From Proteobacteria bacterium CG1_02_64_396 (GTDB lineage Bacteria; Pseudomonadota; MNWR01; CG1-02-64-396): a stretch of 41,889 bases of DNA. This document shows positions 8,298 to 19,300 of this stretch, one piece after another. The number at the start of each line of letters is the position of its first letter. The first letter of the stretch is position 1. Below the pieces are notes generated by a model that was not told the origin of the DNA, ran no database searches, and saw only the letters and a list, made by a program, of their open reading frames with translations. Both the position numbers and the translations under genes were made by a program. The stretch lies in assembly GCA_001872725.1 (NCBI GenBank), contig MNWR01000105.1, positions 574-42,462 of the forward strand, in the 5' to 3' direction.

Positions 8298-9805
8298 GGC
8301 TTAGCTCCATACCGAGACACAAAACGCTCCCACCCCCGCTCCAAGACCGTGTTGAGGTGGTCAATGGAGATCGGCTCGACCCCGGCAGTGATATCCCGAA
8401 CCTGTTCGGTGGAATATAGGGTTGCCTGACCCCGTTCGCGCCGGTTGACCCCAGCCTGTAGATCTTTCATGTCAAAACGCAGGTGGTCGCCTGCATAGGC
8501 AAATCCCCGGTCGGCCCAGCTGCTGGAAACCACGAAGACCTGGTCGTAGACCCGAAGCAACGCTGCCGAAATCTGGGCAGGACTGCGATCATTGCGCTGC
8601 AGCAAGCCCGAGAGCTGAACCGCAATGGCCCCATCGGGCTTTAATCGGCTCTTGACCATCCGGTAGAACTCCTCGGAGTGAAGGATCGCCTCCTGAATCA
8701 CCAACGGCGACGGCACATCCATGACCACCAAGTCGTACAGCTTGTCGTGGGTCATCAAAAAGTGTTTGCCGTCGTCGACTTCAAGGTGCCAGCGCTTTTT
8801 GTCGGCCAGGTGGTTGTAATCGGGGAAGAACTCCATCCCTGCGGCGGCCACAGCCCCGTCCAGCTCCACGGTGGTGACCTCCCTGGCATACGGGTAAACG
8901 TGATCGACCGAGGCCATCGTCCCCGAACCAACCACCAGCACATCGATGGGGCCGTTCTTGGATTGAAGCTCCGCCGGAAGCCCGGCCAAGTACACGTTGA
9001 GCGCTTCAAGATCTTGCTCGTCGAAATTCCGCAGCCCATTGAGGTAGATCATGCGCCCCCGAGCATCGGCGGCCCGCACCACCTCCACCTTTTGATAGGG
9101 GGAGTTAACGCTGTACATCACCTCAATTTTCGAAAATCCGTGTTTCTTTTCATACAGGTACGCAGTGGATGGAAAGTCGAAGCCGTTGAAGTCGAAGGGA
9201 TAAATCACGACGAAGAGGGCCAGCGCCGCCGTCACCTGTTTGTTACGCCAGAGCAGGTGCAAGATGAAGGTCAGGCTGACGAGGTAGACCAACATTACGT
9301 AGAGGAATCCTGCTTGACCTACCGTGAAGATCAGGGCAATGCCTGCCACCGCCCCCGACAACTCCAGGGCATAAGCACTGGGCAAACTCAGCCCCTCCCC
9401 GTCGTCCCGCGGTTCTTCGTCGATGAACAGGGGTAAAAAAATGCTGTAGAGGGCAGAAAGCAAAAGCGCCCACCCCAGCACCAACAGCACAAAACCCCAC
9501 CCGTTCAGCCCGATGTCATACAAGTATGCGGTCACCACCCGGGGCAAAACCGGCAGGCTCCAGTGCAACAAAAAACTGATGAGGGAAAAGGCGAAAAAAA
9601 CTTTTGGGGAGATACGATCCGAGAGGGCGTACCCCAGCGACAAGCCTAAAAAATAGGCCAACGTCACCAGAATAATCACCACCTCCTCGCCATAGAGGAT
9701 GGAGGTGAACTCCCGGACCATTACGAACTGCAGGATGAAAAGATTGATGCCGCTTAAGAAGAGGATCCAACGGCGGGTTGAAACTTGGGCAACGTGAGGC
9801 GTCAC
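8294..9805 (-). CDS. Membrane-anchored spermidine-synthase-like methyltransferase-fold protein
   Basis: A 503-residue fusion-type protein. The first 200 residues hold about six hydrophobic segments. The C-terminal part (about 225-480) has the spermidine synthase fold: IDVLVVGSGTMAS (287-299), VTTVELD (310-316), EVDDGKHFL (342-350) and YDLVVMDVPSPLV (357-369). The usual GGGDGG is reduced to VGSGTM and the DSTDP-type catalytic segment to DVPSP. True aminopropyltransferase activity is therefore doubtful; it may bind an S-adenosyl compound but act on another substrate at the membrane. The GTG start has AGGAG five bases upstream. It lies 21 bases after aroK and overlaps the next gene by four. It is the second speE relative in the window, unlike the soluble SpeE at the left end. 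Confidence 0.78.
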   Translation of the reverse strand: MTPHVAQVSTRRWILFLSGINLFILQFVMVREFTSILYGEEVVIILVTLAYFLGLSLGYALSDRISPKVFFAFSLISFLLHWSLPVLPRVVTAYLYDIGLNGWGFVLLVLGWALLLSALYSIFLPLFIDEEPRDDGEGLSLPSAYALELSGAVAGIALIFTVGQAGFLYVMLVYLVSLTFILHLLWRNKQVTAALALFVVIYPFDFNGFDFPSTAYLYEKKHGFSKIEVMYSVNSPYQKVEVVRAADARGRMIYLNGLRNFDEQDLEALNVYLAGLPAELQSKNGPIDVLVVGSGTMASVDHVYPYAREVTTVELDGAVAAAGMEFFPDYNHLADKKRWHLEVDDGKHFLMTHDKLYDLVVMDVPSPLVIQEAILHSEEFYRMVKSRLKPDGAIAVQLSGLLQRNDRSPAQISAALLRVYDQVFVVSSSWADRGFAYAGDHLRFDMKDLQAGVNRRERGQATLYSTEQVRDITAGVEPISIDHLNTVLERGWERFVSRYGAKP

Positions 9806-9826
9806 AGCAGCTCCTATCTGCGTTGG

Positions 9827-10366
9827 TCAATCAGGGCCAGCAGCGTTGTTCGAACTTCGTATCGCGTCGTGGTATCCGCTCACAAGTTCTTGAATGATTT
9901 GCGGGATTTTACCTTTGGCGTCGACTCGGCGATGACTTGCTTCGGCGTACAGAGGAGCCCGCTCTGTGAAAATCCTGCGCATGCGCTCGGCTGTATCTTG
10001 AGGATTGCCCGCCACAAGGGGGCGACTACTGCCGGTCACCCGCCGAATGAGCAACTCGATGGGGGCATCGAGCCAAACCACCCAGCCGGTTTGTTTCATC
10101 AAGGCCCTGTTGTCTGGCGACAGTATCGCCCCACCCCCCGTTGCCACCACTAGAGCCGGACCGTTGCACACCTTCTGCAGGGCCTCCAGTTCACGCCGCC
10201 GAAACCCCTCTTCCCCCTCACCGGCAAAAATATCGGGTATCGACATCCCCGCTTGATGCTCGATCAAGGTGTCGAGGTCGACAAAAGAAAGGCCGAGGGC
10301 TCTTGCGAGCCCCCGGCCGATGGTGGATTTTCCGGCGCCCATCATGCCGGTCAGAAAGATGTGCAT
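9827..10366 (-). CDS. aroK: Shikimate kinase
   Basis: Phosphorylates shikimate with ATP in aromatic amino acid synthesis (cytosol). The 179 residues show Walker A GMMGAGKST (7-15), the shikimate-binding DLD (30-32), FRRRE (55-59) and ATGGGA (75-80), plus the lid Arg in SSRPL near 115, so it looks intact. The ATG follows the stop of the giant Ig-like gene by only seven bases (all C), with no ribosome binding site of its own. Its translation is therefore likely coupled to ribosomes finishing the 12 kb upstream gene, or starts by re-initiation. In the common proteobacterial order it would directly follow pilQ. Confidence 0.94.
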   Translation of the reverse strand: MHIFLTGMMGAGKSTIGRGLARALGLSFVDLDTLIEHQAGMSIPDIFAGEGEEGFRRRELEALQKVCNGPALVVATGGGAILSPDNRALMKQTGWVVWLDAPIELLIRRVTGSSRPLVAGNPQDTAERMRRIFTERAPLYAEASHRRVDAKGKIPQIIQELVSGYHDAIRSSNNAAGPD

Positions 10367-10373
10367 GGGGGGG

Positions 10374-13300
10374 TTAGTTCACCGTGATATTGATGGTTGC
10401 GGTGTACCCACCACAATCGACCGTCACCGCGATGGTATCTGCCGGCGCCGCGGTACCCGGGATGGTCGCCGTCACCGTCACTTGCCCGCTGGCATTGGTA
10501 ATACCGGCTGCAGAGAGCGTTAGACCCGTCAAGGTTGCACTCGCCGCACTCGGCGCCTGCGATACGTTAGCTTGGACCCGAGGAACGATATTGCCGCCGC
10601 TGTCCTTGACCGTAACCACCGCAGAAATGGCGGTACCAGGCGCACTTTTAAGCGTTGCTGGCGATGCCGTCAGGGTCAACGGCGCCAAAGCCGCATATGA
10701 AGATGCGTTGTTATAGACATTCCACACCCCATTAGCCGCCGTCTCAGCATGCAACATTACGGGGTAATACATGTAGGCGACAGGGTAGGTCAGCACAACC
10801 TTGGCGATGCCGGACGTCGTCGTGGCACTTCCTCCAACCTTCGCGTACTGCGCCCGTCCAATCACATACTGATCAAGAGCACTGGTTTCGGCGAAATTAT
10901 TGAAGACGGTTAGGTTGGTCGTGCTGTTCACGGCACTGATGTAGTGAATCCCCATATCGGTACCTGCAGGGCTGCTGCTGACGTAAATTTTGTCGCCTAC
11001 TGCCACGCCACCCTGGCCATTGTTGCCCGTCGTATAGTCCAGAAGCGCACTGCCATCGGTGAAGGTCGCTGCACCGGCTGTCGTGCTGCCCTGCGTCACT
11101 GCCGCCGGGTAGGTCCGGGTCGTGTCGGTTTGCGCACCCATGGTCCAGTAATCGATCAAGCCGAAGTAAACAGCGGTCCCATCCGGAACAGGATTACCGT
11201 ACTGATCCAGGACCAAGGCCGAAACATCGCGGCTATACGATCCATTGTTGTTGTTGGTAATGGCGCTATTGCCATTGTTGAGCAAGACAACCAACGAGTT
11301 AGGAGCACCCGAATTGATGGCGATGGGAGCGCTGATGGCGGTTACCGGGGTTCCTAACAGCGCTCCGGTTTGATCCTTCACAGCCTGAAACTGAACCCGA
11401 ACCGTACCTGGAATCGTGCCCGCCTTCAGGTTGACCGAAGCCTGACCATTTACGGTGGTCAGCGGCAAAGCCGCCCCGCCATTCCCACTGGTGGTGACCC
11501 CATCGCTCAACAACTCGCCACCGTTGGGGCCGGAAAGAATCTTCACTTCAACGTTGTTTCCTGCGGTCGGATCCGTAATGGCATTGCCCGCTTCGTCAAC
11601 CACCGTCACCGTCAAGGTGGTGGTATCGGTTCCCTCTCCCAGAACAGAGATGGAAGCCCCACTCACCGCAACACTCATCGAGACAGGGTTGAACGAACCG
11701 GTCGCGGTACCCGTAATCGCTACTGTTTGAGTCAACGATCCACCGCTGGCCGTCGCCGTGAAGGTGACACTCGTGACACCCGACGAGGGGGCCGTCCAGG
11801 AGAAGGTCGCAATTCCAGACGACGTGGTGGCAGTCACTGCTGCCAACGTCCCGGCCGTAGCCGAAACGTTGAACACCGTGCCGTTGGCCAAGGGGTTGTT
11901 GTTGGCATCGACCGCCACAATCGTGAAGGTCGCGGTTGCCCCGGCGGCTACAGACGAAGGATTACTCAAAATTCGGGAGGTGGTTGCCCCGATGTTCATG
12001 ACCCCTGGATTGAAGGTCACCTGCTGAGTCGAGGTCAGCCCAGAAGCGGTCACGGTAATGGTGCGCATTTCAGCAACCTTACCCGCATCAACGGTCACCG
12101 TTGCAACACCACCTGTGGTCGTCGCCGTAACGACATTGGCCGTAGTCGCACCACTGGTCAGCGTTCCACGGTCGGTCACGAAACTGACCACCGTCCCATC
12201 GATAACGGCATTGCCGCTGCTGTCCTTCACCGTTGCCGTCAACGTCGACGTGTCGATGTTGTTTGCGGTCAGCTGAGAGAGGGAGACCGCTGTCGTTAGC
12301 GTCAGTGTGCTGCTTGAAGCCGAATTGACCGTCAACGTGCCACTTCCAGTGATCGCCGTACCCGTCACCGTTGCTGAAACGGTATGCGTCGCCACCGCAC
12401 TGGGGGTGAAGATGGTTGTCGCCGAGCCGCTGGAGGTCGACAGGTGGCTTGCTCCGAACGTCCCAGCAGACGTCGATGCCAGATCAACGCCGGTTCCATC
12501 CAATACAGCATTCCCGGTGGCATCGGTCACCCGGACCGTCACCGTCGTACTGCTTCCGGACTGAACGTTGTTGGGTGATAAACTCACAGCCACATTGCTT
12601 GCTGTACCCGGTACAAAGCTAATCGCTTGGCTCTGCGTCAAGCCGGATGCGGTTGCCGTCACCGCGCCAGCACCCACCGTGGTCGAGCTCAAGGTCACCG
12701 TGGCCACACCGCTGGCATTGGTCACCGCAGTGGTCGCTGACAACGAGCCGACCGTTGAGGTAAAGGTCACCGTCACTCCATTGACCCCATTGCCAACGGC
12801 ATCCTTAACGGTTGCCGATACCGTGATAACGGCGCCTGGCACCGCCACCAAATCGGCTGTTTGGGTGGTTTGATCCACAGCCAACGTCATCGAAGCGGCG
12901 CTCAAGGTGTTCACCGTGATGTTGGTGGTCACCTGAGCCAAAGCCCCCACCGTCGCGCCAATCGTCACCGTGCCGGCAGCCGCCGGAGTCACCGTAATCG
13001 AGGCGTTGCCGCTGGTTGTCGTCACATACAGGGACGACAGGGTCGCGCTGGTCGCCGTGGTCTCGGCAAAGGCCACCTGGGTCCCATTGGGAACCGGGTT
13101 GCCCTGGGCGTCGAGCACGCGCGCCGTCACCGTCGTGGTGTTGCCCAGCGAAACATTGTTCGGAGTCGCCGACACCGTCACCGAAGCCGCCGCTCCGCCA
13201 ATCATTTGCACCGTGCCGCTCGCACTTACACCACTGGCGGTCGCCGAAATCGTTGCCGTTCCCACCGTCGAACCGGCAGTCAGGGTCACCGTGCTGATAC

Positions 13301-16300
13301 CGGTGACGCCAGTGGCCGCGACCGCTCCCACCGTAACGTCACTGTCGACACTCACCGTCGGAGTCACCCCAGAAAGCGGAGCGCCCGTGGCGTCGCGCAC
13401 CGTCACATCCACCGTGATCGTCGAGGCGCCGTCGGCCACCAGCGTCGGTGCCGACGGGGTCACCGTCACGCTGCCCACTGCAAGGGCATTGGCCGTCAAG
13501 GTGGCGTTGGCCGTGGCCGCACCCGAGGTTGCGGTCAAGGTATGAGCGCCAGAGGCACTGGGGACGAAGCTGGTGCTCACCGAGCCGCTCACCGTCGAGG
13601 CTACTGTTACGCCAAACGTCCCGGTTCCGCCGCTGAAGGTCACCTGAGTGCCGTCAACCACAGCGTTGCCCTTCGCGTCGGTCACAACGGCGGTCACCGT
13701 CGTGCTGGATCCCACCTGAACATTGCTCGGAGACAACGTCACCGACACACCGCTGGCGCTCCCCGCCACAAAGCTCAGTGCTTGGCTCTGAGTCAGACCC
13801 GAGGCGGTCGCCGTCACCGTCGCGGTTCCCGTCGCCGGTGAGCTCAACGTCACCGTGGCCACACCGCCGCCCGCTGTCACAGCCGTCAGCCCCGACAGAG
13901 TCCCCAAGGTGCTGGTAAAGCTCACCGTCACCCCGTTCACCCCATTGCCCGCCGAATCCTTGACCGTCGCGGTCAAGGTGATCAGCGAAGCTCCGTCGGC
14001 GGTTTGAACCGTCTGATCCGCAGCCAACGTCATCGAAGCAGCGCTCAAGGTGTTCACCGTGATGTTGGTGGTCACCTGAGCCAAAGCCCCCACCGTCGCA
14101 CCAATCGTCACCGTGCCGGAAGCCGCCGGGGTCACCGTAATCGAGGCGTTGCCGCCGGCCGTGATGGCATACGTTGCCGACAAAGTCGAGCCGGTGGCAG
14201 TTGTCTCAGCGAATGCGACCTGAGTGCCATCAGGCACTGGATTACCTTGTGCATCCAAAACACGTGCAGTCACCGTCGTGGTTTGACCCAACGCAAGGTT
14301 ATTCGGGGTCGAGGACACCGTGGTGGAGGCAGCTGCGCCGCCAACGAGCGCTACCGTCACCGATCCACTCACTCCACTTGCCGACGCTGCAATGGTTGCA
14401 GTTCCAACAGCAGAACCGGCAGTCAACGTCACCGTACTGCTGCCATCGGCCCCTGTTGCTGCCACAGCCCCAACCGACATGCCGTTGTTGGCGATGACGC
14501 TGGGGGTCACCCCAACCATCGGGGCCCCACTGGTATCGTGCACTCTGACTGCAACGGTCATGGTTGCAGCACCATCAGCAACCAACTGGCTTGCAGATGG
14601 TGTGACCGTCATCGATCCCACCGCCAGACTAGCCACTTGCAAGGTCGCCGTACCTGTAATAGCGGAACCGGTCACCGTGGCAGTAATCGTGTGGGTGCCG
14701 TTGGCGCTAGGCGTGAAGGCGGTGCTGGCAATTCCATTGAAGGTTGCCACATGGGCTATCGAGAAAGCCCCTCCAAGATTCGAAACCAAGTCAACGCCGG
14801 TTCCATCGAGCACGGCATTTCCGGTGGCATCGGTGACTCGCACAGAGACTGTCGTACTCCCCCCCAACGTCACATTGCCCGCTGAGAGGGTTGTGCTTGC
14901 TGCGCTAGCGACTCCCGGCACAAAGCTCACCGATTTGGCTTGGGTCAAACCCGAAGCAGTGGCGGTGACAGCGGCGGTGCCAATGGTGGTTGAGCTCAGT
15001 GTCACCGTTGCCAAACCGCCCCCTGCCGTCGTTGCCGTTAAAGCTGACAACGCGCCCAGGCTACTGGTGAAGGTCACTGTTACACCGTTGACCCCATTAC
15101 CGGCGGAGTCTTGAACCGTGGTAGTGAAGGTAATCAGAGATGCGCCATCTGCGGTCTGTGAAGTCTGGCTGGCCCCCAGCGTCAGAGAAGCGGCGCTCAA
15201 GGTGTTCACCGTGATGTTGGTGGTCACCTGAGGCAATCCGCCAACCGTCGCTCCAATCGTCACGGCCCCTGCAACTGCCGGATTCACCGTAATTGAAGCA
15301 TTGCCGTTAACCGTAACCACGTTGAGGGCGGACAACACCGCTCCGGTGGCGGTGGTCTCTGCAAAGGTCACTTGAGTCCCATTGGGTACAGCATTGCCCT
15401 GAGCATCTACAACGCGTGCTGTGACCGTTGTGGTTTGACCCAATGCAACATTGTTCGGCGTTGCAGCGACCGAGACTGTTGCCGCAGCGCCGCCAATGAG
15501 GGTCACGGTCCCGGTACCACTGATACCGCCGTTGGATGCGGTGATGGTGCTAACCCCCACCGTTGCACCCGCCGTCAATGTTGCCGTGCTGACGCCGTTG
15601 GCATCGGTTGCAGTCGCAGCACCAACCGTGACCGCATTGTCGGCGGAGATCGTTGGGATGACCCCTACCACCGGCGCTCCACTGGTATCGAGCACCTTGA
15701 TGCTCACCGTTGTTGTTGAAACAACATCGGCCACCAACTGCGTCACCGCTGGGACCACCGTCACCGCTCCTACCGGCAAGCTTCCCACCTGCAATGTTGC
15801 AGACCCGGACACCGCGGGCGCCGAGCCTGTCACCGTAGAGGTGAGGGTATGGGCTCCCGCAGTGGTGGGGGTGTAGGTTGCGGTAGCAGCACCGCCCAAG
15901 GTCGAAAGATGGGTCTTTGAGAAGGTGCCGCCCAGGCTGGATGCCAGATCGACCCCTGTTCCATCGGCAGCTGCATTACCCGTCGCGTCGGTTACCGCTA
16001 CCGTCACGGTTGTTGAAGAGCCGAGGGAAACCGTGCTGGATCCAAGCGACACGGCGGTATTTGCCGCCGCACCGGGAACGAAAGTGACTGCTGCCGTCCC
16101 GGTCACTGTGGAGGAACTGGCTGTGACGTTTGCACTGCCTGCCACTGTGGAGGCTATGGTTACCGAGGCGGTGCCATCAGCCAGGGTCGTTGCCGATACC
16201 GCCGACAAAGTCCCGAAATTACCGGAGAAGCTGACCGGCTGCCCCGACATCAAATTGCCAGAGGTATCTGTGATCACGGCCGTCAAGGTCACCGCAGACC

Positions 16301-19300
16301 CATTTGCAATCTGTACATTTTGACTGGGCGTTAAACTAATACTGCCCACCGGCAGAGCGCTTACGTAAAGCGCGCCGGTGGTCGATACGCCCGCACCGGT
16401 CACCGTGGCAGTAATGGTGTGATTACCCGCCGCGGTCGGGGTGAAGGATGTCGTGGCAATGCCCCCGACCGTGCCCACATGAATTGCCGTGAAGGTCCCG
16501 CCCGCACTGCTGGAAAAATCGACCCCAGTGCTATCGGCCACCGGGTTGCCCTGCGCGTCGAACACACGGGCGGTTAGGGTGACCGCCGTCCCCAAAGCCG
16601 TGGCATTGGGCGCGACATCAAGCTGCGCCGTATTCGCATTGCCGGGAATAAACGAGATCGTTGTAGTTTGCGGCGTAGCCGATCCTGTCGTAGCCGTCAC
16701 GGCACCCTGACCGACTACGGTCGAACTCACGGTAATCGAAGCCGCTCCTGCCGTGGTGGTTGCTGAGGCAGCGCTCAACGTACCGAAGGTCGTCGCAAAA
16801 TCAACCGACGTACCATCCGCAACCGGACCACCGCTGATTTGCACCACATTGGCAGTGATGGTCTGCGCTGTGCCATCCGCCACCGCTTGGATTGAGGTGG
16901 GACTTACGGTCAAGAACGCCGCGCCAGGGGCTGCAAAGGGAGAATCGCCGAGCTTCCCGTAAAGGGCATCGTCATGGTTGGCAGGCAACCGGAAGAGATG
17001 CTCCGAGGATGTCTCGGTACCCGAGACCAATACAGAGGCGCGAAGCCGTGCGGTGATCCAGTTGGCGTTGGCCTTGGGGTAGATCATCTCGAAGTTGGCC
17101 ACCCCATTGGCATCGGTGGTCACGGTACGCGGAACCGAGCCAGATGCCGTGTTGGGGGGGGTCAAAAGACCGTCGCCGTTGGCATCTTCTGATACGTCGA
17201 GAACCAGGTTTTCGTTGGCATCTTCGTTGGGATAGGAGCCGGTAATTTGGGCACTGGTCAGTGGTGTTCCATCGAGCAATTGGCCATATACCACGTAAGA
17301 ACCCGTTGAATACTGGGACGGCCACAGACTCAGGGTCACAATGGAGTTTGCAACGGGGTTACCGCCCGCATCGGCCACCATAACCGCCATCGGCACTTTG
17401 TAGAGGGCCGAACTTCCTCCTCCAGCATCGACGACTTGATCCAACGCTGCTTCGCCGACAATTACCGACCCGGCAACCCCACCGATGATGATCGAGGTCG
17501 CTCCGGTCAACGTAGTCAAAGGCGCCTGCCGGAAGACGTCGGCCTGAACCGTGACCCCATTGGCACCTGAACTCAAAGCACCTGCCGAGAAGGTCGCAGT
17601 GGCAATGCCACTGCTGTCTGTGTAAGCGATGGAGGGACTGACCGACTCACCACCCCCAATGGGGTTGGGTAACGAAAATGCCACGGGCACATTTCCGACA
17701 GGCTGTCCGCTGCTCGTCTGAACCTGGGCCCGCAGTGTGGTTGTGTAGACGCTCGCCGCGGTGCTGATTGGCAACGTAGAGGCGGTCGCCTGGAGACGTA
17801 CGGTCGCTGCGGTCGAGATATCAGCAGAGAAGGCGATCTGGGTATTGGCCCTATTTGCTGAATTGGCGTCGTCATAAATCAGCACGTTGGCCAACCCAGC
17901 ACCGCTGGAGGTTAAGACCGCCGAAACGGAGGCGGGCGCCGCAAGGGCCGACACATCTTTCGAAACCACCCGTTGGCCTGCAACCCCATCCAACTCGCCC
18001 AAAGTGGTTGCAAAGGTGACAAAGTGAGTCTGACCGACCCCCAATCCAGGGTTGGGAACACTCACTGTGACCGTCACTGGAGAACCGATGGTCTGCGGGA
18101 ATGGGCTTGTTGCCGGAGCAGTTACAGATAGAACATTCGCAGCGGCATTGACCGTCAAATCGAGGTTCCATGAGGCGTTCAGCGCTGATGCGGTTAATGT
18201 CACCGTTCCTGCGGAAATACCGGTAATTGCGGTTTGAACCTGACCATTGATGTCGGTTGTCCCCAGTGCAATGGCCGCCGTCGTGAGCGGAGTAACTCCA
18301 GCTAAGACCTTGTTGTTGATGGACGCCTTCAACGACACAGCGGTGTTGTAAACCGGTTTCCCGCCCGCATCGAGCACTGTCACGGTTATGCTGGAGCTAT
18401 CGCTCCCGTTATCGGTTACAGAAGGGGCCGAGGCGGTTGCCGACACGGTGGAACCGCTGATCTGAACCGGGATTTGGCGTGACAAAACACCTATCGTGGC
18501 GGTGATGAGCACCACCTGATTTTGCGGATCGACCGATCCAGCAGAGAACGACACCGTCGCCTTGCCTGACGCGTCGGTCACGGCGTTTCCTGAGCCGAGT
18601 TGACCTGCCGCTGCTGCAAAGCTGACCGTGGCATTGGGGATGACGACGTTGTTGGCATCCAGCACGGTGGCGGTCAGGGTCGCAAAGTCGCTGCCGTCCG
18701 ACTTCACCGAAACTTGGCTCGTACCCAGTCCAAGGGAGGTGGGCACCGCTGGCGTAGTCACCGCAACAAAATCGACTGAAACAGTCTGAGGAGACGTACC
18801 CGTGACCGAGGCGGTAACCACCGCATTCCCCGTCACTGCCGAAGACAAATCGACGCTCGCTTGACCCGCCGCATTCGTTACTGCCGTTAGGGCAGTAAGT
18901 GCACCGAAGGTCGAAGTAAAACTCACCGTCACCCCAGATGCGGAGTTCCCTAATGAATCTTTCAAGGTCGCCGTCAAGGTTACCGGGGTGCCGTCCGCGT
19001 ATTGGCTGAGCTGCGACGCCAACAACGTCACGGAGGTCACCTGCGGCGACATCACCGTAAGGTTATTAGATGCGGTTGCGGCTGTTCCCGTCACGTCTGC
19101 CTGAATGGTGACGGTTCCCGTGGCGTTTGGGGTCACGGTTGTCGAAGCGACGCCACCGGTTGTGGTGGTGTAGACGGCCCCCAATGTTGCGCTGCCGGCC
19201 GTCACCGAGAATTTGATTTGGGTTCCATCCGGAATCGGATTCCCGTTGACATCGACGAATCTCGCCGACACGACGGGCAGGGTCGGATCGCCAACCGCCA

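Noticed and set aside
8678-9436. Plus-strand 252-residue frame
   Set aside because: Shadow of the membrane spermidine-synthase-like gene, His-rich with no domain.
7731-9805. Frameshift splitting one membrane enzyme gene into two
   Set aside because: The ATGA overlap is a normal coupling arrangement and both products have complete-looking ends; without a fused relative in hand I cannot claim a broken gene.
11370-13841. Long plus-strand frames of about 300 residues opposite the giant gene
   Set aside because: They are antisense shadows of the repetitive Ig coding sequence, rich in Arg, His and Gly with no recognisable domain; the minus frame is continuous across the whole region.
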